64,000 nucleotides of DNA from Pseudomonadota bacterium. GTDB lineage: Bacteria; Myxococcota_A; Polyangia; Polyangiales; Polyangiaceae. Position numbers and translations under genes: made by a program. The DNA is taken from positions 1 to 64,000 of the forward strand of contig JAEWRL010000186.1 of the NCBI GenBank assembly GCA_023398955.1, given 5' to 3'. How positions within the stretch are numbered: position 1 is the stretch's first letter; the number at the start of each line of letters is the position of its first letter. Of the stretch, positions 28,172 through 36,848 are shown piece by piece. The notes under the pieces are model-generated. The model was not told where the DNA came from. It saw only the letters and a program-made list of their open reading frames with translations, and made no database searches.

Positions 28172-29320
28172 ATGAAAGGCGAACACCTGTCCAGGCGCGC
28201 GCCGGCCAACCGATGTGAAGGCGAGCATTCTCCCAAGGAGGATGCCCGAAGGAAGCGCGGAGCAGCGGTGGCGGGTGGGGCAATCGACTCCTTGCGACGC
28301 AAGGGTTGGGCCCTGGCGGCCTCCGTCGTCATAGCGCTGTCCTTTGCGTGGGTGCTCCATGCCGGTGCGCTCCCTGTCATTCCTCCCGCAAGTGCCTTCA
28401 GCGAAGCGTCCTGGTGGGCCGTGGCGGGCTACGGCGTCATCTGGCTTGCCTTGCAGCTCCTGAGGGCCGCGCGCTGGCAGCTGCTGCTTGCTCCCCTCGG
28501 AGAGGTGTCTCTCGGGCGAGTCATGCGGATATGCCTCATCGGCTACGCCCTGTTGTTGCTCCTGCCATTCCGCATGGGGGAGGTGGCGCGCCCCGCGATG
28601 ATACGCAAGTCCGCTGGCCTGAGCATGATGGCAGCGACGGGCACCATAGGCGCGGAACGCATCATCGACGGGCTGTTCTTGAGTTTGATGCTGATCGGCG
28701 CGCTCCTCGTGTCCACTCCCGTCTCTCCGCTTCCCGACCATATCGGCGAGCTACCGGTGCCGGCGGCCATCGTGCCAGGAGCCGCCTTGGTGGCGGTCAC
28801 TGCGTTTCTGGTACTGACACTAGCCATGACCGCGTTCTACTTCTTCCGAGCAACGGCGCGGCGCGCGACCCTCAGGATTCTCGGAGTGCTATCGGCGACC
28901 CTCGCCGAGCGCACGGCGGGAGCCATCGAGCGCCTCGCGACGGGCCTGAGCTTCCTTGCTCAATGGCGGGCTTCAGTGCCCTTCGTTGCGGTGACGGCCA
29001 TCTATTGGTTCGGCTATGGTATCGGCGCCTGGCTGTTGCTTGCCGCGTTCGGCCTGGGGGGACTGTCGTTCTCGGAGGTCCTCGTGATCTGCGGAGTGCT
29101 GGCGGTGGGCGTCATCGTGCCGAGCGCACCCGGGTTCTTCGGCTCATTTCAGATATCGGTCTACGCAGGAATGGTCATGTTCCTGCCGCTCCACCTCGTG
29201 GTCGGCCCAGGTTCGGCGTTCGTCTTCGTACTCTACGCCATCCAGGTTGGCTCGACCCTCCTGCTGGGGCTCGGCGCCGCGGTGTGGGAGCGCCGCGTGG
29301 TGCGCCGCACCGGACAGTGA
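28172..29320 (+). CDS. UPF0104 / LPG-synthase-TM-type integral membrane protein
   Basis: About 382 residues with roughly eight hydrophobic helices, beginning with ALAASVVIALSFAWVLHAG. The family signature is readable as LLPFRMGEVARPAMIRKSAG (the Arg-x-Gly-Glu-x-x-Arg loop), followed by ATGTIGAERIIDGLFLS, and near the end VIVPSAPGFFGSFQISVY. This family (the membrane part of lysylphosphatidylglycerol synthase, YbhN-like) is linked to lipid or glycolipid flipping. The C-terminal aminoacyl-transfer domain is absent. ATG 28172 has GGGGG upstream; a GTG at 28139 is the other option. The neighbouring genes suggest envelope glycolipid work. Confidence 0.82.
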   Translation: MKGEHLSRRAPANRCEGEHSPKEDARRKRGAAVAGGAIDSLRRKGWALAASVVIALSFAWVLHAGALPVIPPASAFSEASWWAVAGYGVIWLALQLLRAARWQLLLAPLGEVSLGRVMRICLIGYALLLLLPFRMGEVARPAMIRKSAGLSMMAATGTIGAERIIDGLFLSLMLIGALLVSTPVSPLPDHIGELPVPAAIVPGAALVAVTAFLVLTLAMTAFYFFRATARRATLRILGVLSATLAERTAGAIERLATGLSFLAQWRASVPFVAVTAIYWFGYGIGAWLLLAAFGLGGLSFSEVLVICGVLAVGVIVPSAPGFFGSFQISVYAGMVMFLPLHLVVGPGSAFVFVLYAIQVGSTLLLGLGAAVWERRVVRRTGQ

Positions 29321-29447
29321 GCGGCTCCGTTCCGCAACGGTGGCGTGACGCGAAGGCCCGTCGGACCGCTGGGCGGGCGGCGGCCGCGGCGCGCTGTGCC
29401 TGGCGCGGCGGCACCCGCGGCTCCACCGACGCGCCAGCCCGGCGACC

Positions 29448-32021
29448 CTACTCCTTTGTTCCCCGTGACCGCTCCACCGGCGCCGGCGTGCTTGCGGGGT
29501 TTGTGACTTCGGCCGAAGCCTCGGGCGCGGCTCCCGGCGCTTTCGTCGGCTCCTCGCCGCCGGTTTCGTCGAGCTCACCGTCCGCGTCATTCTCGGGTTC
29601 GTCCAGGCCGTTCCGGTACTCGTCGTTGTCGTCACTCTCAGAAGAGGGCGCCTCGCTGTACTCATCGAGGGACCCGATACCGGCAGCGACGGGGGGAGGA
29701 TCGAGCCAGGGTAGCCCGCCTGCCAACCACTCTCTTCGGAGCAGACTCGCGAAGAGCCCCGTGATGCCTGCGAAGTAGATGGCGGTTGCCATCTGGAAGT
29801 GCAGATCATAGTCCTTGACCAGGGTCGTCCAGTATTGGGCGACACAAATGGCGAGGAGCGACCATAGCACTGCGCTGTCCAGGAGAGAGTAGGGGGCGCG
29901 AGCGTCCTGTCTACGTTCGCGCGCGAGCATGGGCAGGACGAAGATGAAGTGGATATAGTAGTTCGCCGGATTGAACACGACGGGGATCATCAGTGAGCCG
30001 AGCAGAGCCGCCTGGTCGAGGGGCTGGCGACGTCCCAGGACGACGATGATTCCGCCGATGAGAAGGGCGCAAGCGGCGAAGATGATGGCCCGCTCCTGCA
30101 GGAGCGTTGCCTGCAGGTGCGTGGACCCTGCGATCAAGGCTTTCAAGCTGACGTGGTTCGTGTGCGGCGTGCTATCCAGCAAGCGGACCTTCGCGAACCA
30201 CTCCGGCCAAGCGTCGAACCCGAAGAGCAGCGACGCGAAGAGAAAGAATGCCAGCACACAAACCACTGCGCCGGCGACTGCCCGGATGAATTCTCGGTGC
30301 GCGTCACGGAGCTCCTGGAGAGCTGGGACTCTCCCCGTCTCGCGGTAGCGCTCCACGATGGACCATGCCACCGGGATGGCCAAGCCGACTAGGGCGAGGG
30401 CGGGGAAGGCGCGGATGAGCGCGGACAAGGCGAGCAGTCCTCCGCCGAGGGCAGGACGCCGGACCTTCAAGGCACAGATGCCCATCGCCAGGTACGCCAT
30501 CCAGTCATGGCGTAAGGTGGCGCCGCCCCAGTTCGAGCCGAACATGTAGAAGTCGTTCGCTCCGAACACCACCGCCGACACGAGCATGGTTCGAATGCCG
30601 AAGGTGCGCCCAATGACGAGCAGGGCGAGCAAGATGAGGACCGGATCGAGCATGCCGGTCCACCAGAGGGTCGGGTTGCTGGCCGTCGTCCCAGAGAAGA
30701 TCACGTGAGCCAGCGCGAGCCAGACGGGGGTCGCGTTCCCACCGTGATCGATCATGCTGCCCAGGTAATCGCGTACCCCCATCGTCTCACGGAAGTAGCG
30801 CATGTCCGTCTTGAACTCCTCCCAGCGCGGGTCGGAGAAGCGCGACCGAATGCTTCGAATCTCGTCCTTGACGTCGCGGACGCGAGTCATTCGATGATTT
30901 CGTAGATCGCGGAGCTCGACGTGTTCGAGGTTCTCGAGGGTCACGCCGGGCACGTCATCGACGTACGCCGCCACGCTGGCCTGGTAGAGCCCATCGAAGC
31001 GGAGCTCGGGGAAGTACTTCGCGACGGGATAGTAGACCCGCATGTCGAAGTTGTGCACGTAGAGAGGTTCGTTCCTGGCGGCGTCCCTGAACTGTGGGTG
31101 CCCGAGGTTGTAGAAGCTGAAGAACGCCGCGACGCCAGCGAGCCCGAGGGTCGTCATGCTCGCAATGCGGTTTGCCGGGTAGCGTTTGGGAGCTATCACC
31201 CAACGGAGGAGCGACAAGCCGGCTACCCCGGCGCAGAGCCCGCGAGCGAAGGAGACCTCGCGAGCCCCCACGGGCCAAGCCAACGCCATCTCCTCGAAGA
31301 GGAGGTATCCAGCGAAGGCTGGCGCGAGCGCCGTGGTCCATAGCCAGGCCCGGCGCGTCTCACGCTGCGTGACCAGCACCCAGAAGAGCAAGCCGAGGGC
31401 GACGAGGAGCATCTTGCTGCGAACCAGCTCCGGCAGGGGCGTGCTCGGACGTTTGCGCACACTGGGAGGAAAGTTGGCGGGAGCCTCGGCGAAGACCTGG
31501 ATCTCGCTGACGGAGAACCGGCTGTCGCCACCGCGAGCGGTGAGTTTCACGAATCGGGCCGAGCCCTGCAGCTGGGCACGGGCGCGCGCCTGCAGACCGG
31601 GGTTTGCTACCGCTTCGGCAACCCAGAGAACATCATATTCCTTGCCGTCGAGTGAGCCGGAGAGGATGTACTCGTCATTGTTGTCCGCCTGCAGGTAGGC
31701 CGCCGCGATCGGCGTCGGCTTGCCGAGGTCATAGACGATCTCGCTCGATGGGCCGAGACGGACGGTGAGCGGCGAGTCCCAGGCGCCTCCCTCTTCTGCC
31801 TGCTGCCCGTCCGTGAGGCGCGCGGTATGGGCCGCGCCGACGGCGCGGATTGGCGCCTTGCCGGACAGGAGGTTGCCTTCGGTGGCCCCGCACGGCCGCG
31901 AAACGGCTACGACCGCCAGGAGCACGCCGAGCAGTGCTGCCCCTCGGGCTGCCCGAGCCATGATTCTCGTCAGCCTCTCCCGCGCGCGCTCCCTGTGAAC
32001 GACAAAGCCCAACCAATTCAT
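29448..32021 (-). CDS. Multi-pass GT-C-like membrane protein with discoidin-like domain
   Basis: An 857-residue protein from ATG 32021, which has GGAGCGG upstream. The order is: a signal anchor, then an extracytoplasmic domain (NLLSGKAPIRAVG... to VSEIQVFAEAP) resembling an F5/8 type C (discoidin) sandwich. A long polytopic region of about ten or more helices follows, with a large loop after NLGHPQFRDAA containing MRVYYPVAKYFPEL. This resembles the GT87/DUF2029-type glycosyltransferases of the GT-C superfamily. The last ~110 residues are acidic and Pro/Ala-rich. It may transfer a lipid-linked sugar to an exported acceptor (inference). It is convergent with the UPF0104 gene. Confidence 0.7.
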   Translation of the reverse strand: MNWLGFVVHRERARERLTRIMARAARGAALLGVLLAVVAVSRPCGATEGNLLSGKAPIRAVGAAHTARLTDGQQAEEGGAWDSPLTVRLGPSSEIVYDLGKPTPIAAAYLQADNNDEYILSGSLDGKEYDVLWVAEAVANPGLQARARAQLQGSARFVKLTARGGDSRFSVSEIQVFAEAPANFPPSVRKRPSTPLPELVRSKMLLVALGLLFWVLVTQRETRRAWLWTTALAPAFAGYLLFEEMALAWPVGAREVSFARGLCAGVAGLSLLRWVIAPKRYPANRIASMTTLGLAGVAAFFSFYNLGHPQFRDAARNEPLYVHNFDMRVYYPVAKYFPELRFDGLYQASVAAYVDDVPGVTLENLEHVELRDLRNHRMTRVRDVKDEIRSIRSRFSDPRWEEFKTDMRYFRETMGVRDYLGSMIDHGGNATPVWLALAHVIFSGTTASNPTLWWTGMLDPVLILLALLVIGRTFGIRTMLVSAVVFGANDFYMFGSNWGGATLRHDWMAYLAMGICALKVRRPALGGGLLALSALIRAFPALALVGLAIPVAWSIVERYRETGRVPALQELRDAHREFIRAVAGAVVCVLAFFLFASLLFGFDAWPEWFAKVRLLDSTPHTNHVSLKALIAGSTHLQATLLQERAIIFAACALLIGGIIVVLGRRQPLDQAALLGSLMIPVVFNPANYYIHFIFVLPMLARERRQDARAPYSLLDSAVLWSLLAICVAQYWTTLVKDYDLHFQMATAIYFAGITGLFASLLRREWLAGGLPWLDPPPVAAGIGSLDEYSEAPSSESDDNDEYRNGLDEPENDADGELDETGGEEPTKAPGAAPEASAEVTNPASTPAPVERSRGTKE

Positions 32022-32335
32022 CGAACCGCTCCCGCAAAACAAGTGCACCCGCTCTAGGGCGCGATCAGGACACCGCGTCGCCGTACCATGACCGAGTAGC
32101 CGATGTCCAAACCAAGAGGTCGCATTCGCACTCTCGCCGCCTCGGCAGCTGGCGTGGATTCTCCTCGCATGGGCTGGCGTAAAGGGTTGGTTGCGTGCCG
32201 GGCCGACTGTACGGTCAATCCGTTGAGGGTAGATGCGCGGCCTTCCGGCGCGCGGCTTCGGTGGTAGGATGGCCGCGCATGAGACTCCGCACGGTGCGCA
32301 AGGTGGGGTGCCTCGTTTATAGAGACCCTTGACCT
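32022..32335. other. Divergent intergenic region
   Basis: A 314-base gap between the GT-C-like gene and the 32336 gene. No open frame of note, RNA or repeat is recognised. Promoters for both directions are expected. Confidence 0.4.
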
Positions 32336-33187
32336 ATGCGGGATGACAACGATCCACGGAACGCCCCCAGCGACCCCACGCTCTTTCGCGGGCGTCTGAG
32401 GACGCCGGTGCTCGACGATGACCCGGAAGGGGGGCCTGCCGAGGTGGAGTTCGAGCTGCGCATGGTCACTGAGGAGGACCGCAGACGCTCTCCTTCCGGC
32501 GTGATTGATACGACGGGAGAGATGCTGGATTCCGCTCCGGCAGGGGACGACAAGCGAGGAGGGAGTTTGGCGCCAGTCGAAGCGCGACGCGTTTCACATC
32601 CGCTTCGGGGCACCGCGCTTGGCTTGGCGGTCTGCGCCGTCTCCCTCGGCGTCACGCTCTTCTTGTTGCAAGGCGGACCTGGACCAGAGAGCCGTGGGGC
32701 TGCTGAGCCAGGGGTTGGGGTAGGCGTCGCGGCGGCGCAACCTGGTGGCTCCGAGGTGAGCCCTCCGCAACTACAGCGCGGGACCCCCGGAGCTCGGGAC
32801 GCAGTGGAGGCGGAGGTGAGCCCCGAGGTCATCGACTTGGACGCAGTGGAAGACGAGATGCCGGTAGCGGAGAGCACGCCGACGCAGCGCCACTTGGACA
32901 CATCCCAGAGCCGTCAGTCCGTGTCCCTGAGGCTAGGCGCGACGAATCCCTCGAGCTCCGGCCCTGCTCCCTCGACCGATGAACGCTCGTCTTCCGACGG
33001 TTCAGCGGACTCGCGGAGCGGGGCGCGGGGGCGTACCGGGACCGTCCAGGTTCACGGAACGGAGGAGCGATTGCGCTCCAGAGACGTGCCCCCAAGACCC
33101 GCCGCGCCAGCGGCGTCGGCAGCGAGCGTGCGGCCCGGGGCCTTCTCGGACACACATTCGCTGCTCGAACAACAGACCCCCTATTGA
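32336..33187 (+). CDS. Hypothetical single-pass membrane protein
   Basis: A 283-residue protein. Residues 1-85 are acidic and soluble. A single hydrophobic helix (LRGTALGLAVCAVSLGVTLFLL) lies at about 90-111. The remaining ~170 residues are low-complexity Pro/Ser/Glu. I recognise no family. It is followed 19 bases later by a TPR/PEGA protein, so they are probably one unit. Orientation and role are unknown. Confidence 0.55.
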   Translation: MRDDNDPRNAPSDPTLFRGRLRTPVLDDDPEGGPAEVEFELRMVTEEDRRRSPSGVIDTTGEMLDSAPAGDDKRGGSLAPVEARRVSHPLRGTALGLAVCAVSLGVTLFLLQGGPGPESRGAAEPGVGVGVAAAQPGGSEVSPPQLQRGTPGARDAVEAEVSPEVIDLDAVEDEMPVAESTPTQRHLDTSQSRQSVSLRLGATNPSSSGPAPSTDERSSSDGSADSRSGARGRTGTVQVHGTEERLRSRDVPPRPAAPAASAASVRPGAFSDTHSLLEQQTPY

Positions 33188-33206
33188 GGCGAGCCGGCGT
33201 TGCTTC

Positions 33207-34406
33207 ATGGATAGGTACACTCTTGCTCGCGAGCGCCGACCGCCGTTCAAAGTGGACGGGTGGCTGCGGGTGCCCCATGGCGGGCGACGGGGCTGCCGAT
33301 GGGGATGGGCGACCGTCCTGCTCTTCTTGGTGCACCTTGCGGCGTCTGCCGCTCCGGCTCGCGCCAGCGAGGCAGGCCGTGGCCCCCAGCAGGGGCGCGC
33401 CACGGAGGAAGCGCGACGGGAGGCTCGTGAGCGTTGGCACGAGGGGATAGAAGCCTCATCGGCTGGGGACTACGAGCGCGCGCGTTCGGCGTTCCAGAGG
33501 GCTTACGCGCTCATTCCGCATCCTGCAACCTTGCGCAATCTTGGTCTGATGGAGCTCGAGACGGGTCGCTTCGTCGACGCCGCCCGCCACTTGGCAGCCT
33601 ACTTGGCAAGCAATAGCGACAGCGGTGACAAGCCCGATGTGCTCGCGGCCATCGAGGAGAAGCTAAAGAGCGCCGAGCGGATGGTGGGTCGCCTGGTACT
33701 TCGGATCGCGCCTATCGATGCCGTGGTGACCGTCGATGGGGAGCGGGTTCCCAGCGCACTTCGTGACGACACCTGGTACGTTGCTCCGGGGAGCCACTTC
33801 GTCGAGGTGCATCGGAACGGGATCGAGCTGGTCGGCAAGGAAGTCACGGTGCCGGTTGCCGAGGCGCGCGTGGTCGCCATTGATTTTGCGTCTCCATTGC
33901 CAGCGAGCGCCCCAGTCGTCGCGGGTCCCAGTCGGCGAAGCGACGCTGGAGCTGCTGCACGGCAGCCTGGCGAACCGCCTGCGGTCGAGTCAGCGTCCTG
34001 GAGAGGCCCTAGGCTGTGGGCCGTCGTCGGAGGGAGCGTGCTGACCGCCGGCTCTCTTGCGAGCGCAGTATATGGAGGCGTGCGGGTGAACACTCTGGAA
34101 GATGAGGCGGACGCCCTCCGTGCTGAAGCTCGAGAGAGCCTTGGGGACGAGAACCCCTGCGGTCGCGATGGCGTTTCCGACGCGGGCGTGTGCAGGAAGC
34201 TGAAAGCCACGACCGACGATCGCGATAGGGCGGCTCTGATCGCGAACGTTGGTTGGATAGGGGTGGGGGTGTTTGGCGCGGCGACCGCCGCAGCGTGCTT
34301 GTTCTGGCCATGGGGCGACGGGGACGTGGCTCGCGGCAGTATCCCGACGGTCAGGCCGTGGACGCAGGAAGGAGCGCACGGCGCCGTCCTGATGGGGCGG
34401 TTCTGA
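33207..34406 (+). CDS. TPR/PEGA-domain envelope protein
   Basis: A 399-residue protein. A signal sequence (TVLLFLVHLAASAAPARAS, about 34-52) precedes a TPR-like segment (WHEGIEASSAGDYERARSAFQRAYALIPHP). Next is a PEGA-like domain (VLRIAPIDAVVTVDGERVPS ... APGSHFVEVHRNG). After a Pro/Ala linker there are two hydrophobic helices (AVVGGSVLTAGSLASAVYGG and ANVGWIGVGVFGAATAAACLF). This layout recurs in myxobacterial envelope proteins of unknown function. ATG 33207 was chosen because the upstream frame overlaps the preceding gene and is not family-like. Confidence 0.7.
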   Translation: MDRYTLARERRPPFKVDGWLRVPHGGRRGCRWGWATVLLFLVHLAASAAPARASEAGRGPQQGRATEEARREARERWHEGIEASSAGDYERARSAFQRAYALIPHPATLRNLGLMELETGRFVDAARHLAAYLASNSDSGDKPDVLAAIEEKLKSAERMVGRLVLRIAPIDAVVTVDGERVPSALRDDTWYVAPGSHFVEVHRNGIELVGKEVTVPVAEARVVAIDFASPLPASAPVVAGPSRRSDAGAAARQPGEPPAVESASWRGPRLWAVVGGSVLTAGSLASAVYGGVRVNTLEDEADALRAEARESLGDENPCGRDGVSDAGVCRKLKATTDDRDRAALIANVGWIGVGVFGAATAAACLFWPWGDGDVARGSIPTVRPWTQEGAHGAVLMGRF

Positions 34407-34434
34407 GGTGGTGGGTGGTGAGCGCTCGGGTCAA

Positions 34435-35568
34435 TCAGATCGAGGAAAGCAGGAACGCGCCCAAGGCATCCATCAGGGATTCGAATCGCTGGCGATTGAA
34501 ATGGGCGCCGCTGTTCATCCAATCGACATGCCGCGTTGGTCGCTCGTCGTCCTGGAAGTGGCCAATGACGTCGAGGTGGTCCCCTTCACTGCACCAGAGC
34601 AGCTCTCCCCAGAGCATGCTCAACGTCGGAACCACCCCGTCGTTCGAGCGCGCTGTGAGCCGCTCACTGGTACACCAGCGGAGCATCGCCGCTTGCTGCT
34701 CCGTCGGTGCGGCGTAAGGATACATTCGCGCGCTCTTGCCGGCGAACTGGTAGAACGTCGCGTAGATCGCGGCCGTCATGGCCGAGTAGGGATGCCAGAG
34801 ACGCCGAGCCAGGCGCATCGGTTTGGGGGAAGGAGAAGCCGTCGCGATGCAGCCGTACCGCACGTTGGGGGCGTCCTCGGCGGCGGCGTTGAAGAGATCC
34901 GTGGACTCCGGAGTAATCTGGAGGATACCCCCCTGGTCGCGACGTACCTTGCGCAGGTAGTCCATGATCTCGGAGCGTCCGCGCTCGTCCACGAAGCGCT
35001 GCAGGAGATCGGTGCCCCGCCGCACCAGCTTCTGGTCACTCCCGAGGAGCGCGTCCACCCCGCCCAAGCCGCCCAAGAGCCGTGAGAGGATGGCCAAGGA
35101 GGGTTCGCCGATGGTCAGGGAGACGACCGTGAGCAGACTGGCGGCATACAGAAGCCGAGTGCCGGAAACGGTGGCAAAGTACGCGGCGAGCGGTGTGCCG
35201 TAATGGGGGCAGTTGATCGTTACCACGCTGGCGACTCTGGGGGTCCAGTCCACCAGGGTGGAATCCATGCCGAGGTTCGTCGAAGGGGACATCACCAAAC
35301 GGGCGTCGAGGCCACCCGTCGAGTGCCCGACGAGGTGAATGGGGCTCGTCTCGTCGACCGTACCTTTCACGTGCTCCGCGAGCACCCTGCCCCGGTAACG
35401 TACCGAGGCCGTCGGAGAACTTGGCACCACGTCGGTCACCAGTCGAACGCCGGCACTTGCATAGCGTTTCGCCAACCCGTCGCGGACATGGTGGAAGTAG
35501 TCGTAGCCGGCGAGGCGGCCGAACCCGAACATCCCAGGCACGAAGTAGACGTAGTGGCAGCGATCCAT
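34435..35568 (-). CDS. Lipase/esterase, alpha/beta hydrolase fold
   Basis: A 377-residue protein from ATG 35568. VYFVPGMFGFG is the oxyanion-hole strand. HLVGHSTGGLDARLV carries the GxSxG nucleophile. Candidate catalytic Asp and His are in NDGVVPTLSML and GDHLDVIGHF, placed as in triacylglycerol-lipase-like and PGAP1-like enzymes. No signal peptide is visible, so it is probably cytoplasmic or exported by another route. It is not related to the WSAGYG hydrolases: the elbow is canonical and the surrounding blocks differ. A 15-residue longer frame begins at 35610. It is convergent with the TPR/PEGA gene; the hyp genes begin about 200 bases behind its start. Confidence 0.85.
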   Translation of the reverse strand: MDRCHYVYFVPGMFGFGRLAGYDYFHHVRDGLAKRYASAGVRLVTDVVPSSPTASVRYRGRVLAEHVKGTVDETSPIHLVGHSTGGLDARLVMSPSTNLGMDSTLVDWTPRVASVVTINCPHYGTPLAAYFATVSGTRLLYAASLLTVVSLTIGEPSLAILSRLLGGLGGVDALLGSDQKLVRRGTDLLQRFVDERGRSEIMDYLRKVRRDQGGILQITPESTDLFNAAAEDAPNVRYGCIATASPSPKPMRLARRLWHPYSAMTAAIYATFYQFAGKSARMYPYAAPTEQQAAMLRWCTSERLTARSNDGVVPTLSMLWGELLWCSEGDHLDVIGHFQDDERPTRHVDWMNSGAHFNRQRFESLMDALGAFLLSSI

Positions 35569-35769
35569 GCGAGTCCGCCGCAGGTTACCAGCGACATGCT
35601 GCGACCCCAAGGAGCTACCCGCACCACCCCGGTGGTCAGGCCCGGGTTCCGCTTGGCTGCGCGGCTGTCGGTGTCATGGAAGAGGCTGTCCGACGACGGA
35701 CCGTCGGGTTCGCTCACCGCCCCGCGGGGTATGGCACTTCGGGCGGCAAGTGTCAGAGTCTCGACGGCC

Positions 35770-36111
35770 ATGCACGAGTACTCCCTAGTCCTGGCTCTCC
35801 TGGAGCGCGCCGAAGGCGTCGCTGCCGAGCACCGGGCGCTCGCCGTCAAGCGGCTCCGTTTGAAGGTGGGTAAGCTGTCAGGGGTCGAGCCACAGCTCCT
35901 GATTGCCGCCTTCGAGATCGCGCGGGAGAGTACGCTCTGTGCCGGCGCGTCGCTCGAGGTCGAGGCCGTCGAACCCCGCTGGATCTGCCCTCGCTGTGAG
36001 GCGGAGCTTGGTGCTGAGGAAATGCTACGCTGCGGAGGATGCGATGAAGGTGGAATCCTCGTCGCGGGAAGCGAGATGCTTCTCACGAGCGTGGACCTGG
36101 AGGTGCCTTGA
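35770..36111 (+). CDS. hypA: Hydrogenase nickel-insertion protein HypA
   Basis: Delivers nickel to the [NiFe] large subunit together with HypB. 113 residues. It starts MHEYSLV, where His2 is the nickel ligand. The structural zinc site is CPRC (about 75-78) and CGGC (about 91-94). The frame is open further upstream, but the extra residues run into unrelated sequence. The stop overlaps the hypB start (TGATG), so the two are coupled. This pair converges with the hypFCDE operon. Confidence 0.95.
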   Translation: MHEYSLVLALLERAEGVAAEHRALAVKRLRLKVGKLSGVEPQLLIAAFEIARESTLCAGASLEVEAVEPRWICPRCEAELGAEEMLRCGGCDEGGILVAGSEMLLTSVDLEVP

Positions 36112-36818
36112 TGTGTGGAACATGCGGATGCGGCGATACCCAACTAGTCCCCGTCGAGCTGCAAGAGAACATCCTGGCGATCAACGAGCGCGGGGCTAGC
36201 CACAACCGCGAGCACTTCGAGCGTAGCGGCGTGCTCGCCATCAATCTCATGGGCTCGCCTGGCGCCGGCAAGACCGCCCTCCTCGAGGCGACGGCACAAG
36301 CTTGGAGGGGGCGTCGGCTCTGCGCGATGAGCGGCGACCTCGCCACCGACAACGACGCGAAACGGCTGACGAGAGCGGGCATTGAGTCTCGAGCCATCAC
36401 CACGGGGCAGGCCTGCCATCTCGATGCGGCCATGGTCCACCACGCTCTGCATCACCTCGACTGGCAGGGTGCGGACGTGCTCTTCGTGGAGAACGTCGGG
36501 AACCTTGTTTGCCCGGCTGTCTACGACCTGGGTCAAACAGCCAATGTCGTGGCATTGAGCGTCACAGAGGGCGAGGACAAGCCGCTCAAGTATCCCGTCA
36601 TGTTTCAGAAAGCCGACCTGGTCTTGCTCACGAAGATGGATCTCGCTCCGCACTTGCCGGATCTCGACGTGCCGAGTATCCGGGACGCGCTGGCCCGCGT
36701 TGCACCACGCGCAGAGATGCTCGAGGTGTCGGCGGTGGCCAGAACCGGAATCGCTCCCTGGATCGCGTGGCTCGAGGCGCGGTTGGGCGGGGTGCGAGGC
36801 CGCCGCGCAGCGGAGTAG
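36111..36818 (+). CDS. hypB: Hydrogenase maturation GTPase HypB
   Basis: A GTPase that stores or hands nickel to the hydrogenase large subunit. 235 residues. The N-terminus MCGTCGCG is the CxxCGC high-affinity metal site. Walker A is GSPGAGKT. ITTGQACHLDAAMVHHAL holds the G-domain metal ligands, and TKMDL is the base-recognition motif. There is no His-rich stretch, unlike some rhizobial HypBs. It overlaps hypA by one base and ends 30 bases from the hypE stop on the other strand. Confidence 0.95.
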   Translation: MCGTCGCGDTQLVPVELQENILAINERGASHNREHFERSGVLAINLMGSPGAGKTALLEATAQAWRGRRLCAMSGDLATDNDAKRLTRAGIESRAITTGQACHLDAAMVHHALHHLDWQGADVLFVENVGNLVCPAVYDLGQTANVVALSVTEGEDKPLKYPVMFQKADLVLLTKMDLAPHLPDLDVPSIRDALARVAPRAEMLEVSAVARTGIAPWIAWLEARLGGVRGRRAAE

Positions 36819-36848
36819 CGGAGCTTTGTGTCAGTCCTTCGGCCGGAG

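Noticed and set aside
34475..34490. GATTCGAATC resembling a tRNA T-loop
   Set aside because: It lies inside the lipase coding region and no cloverleaf could be built around it.
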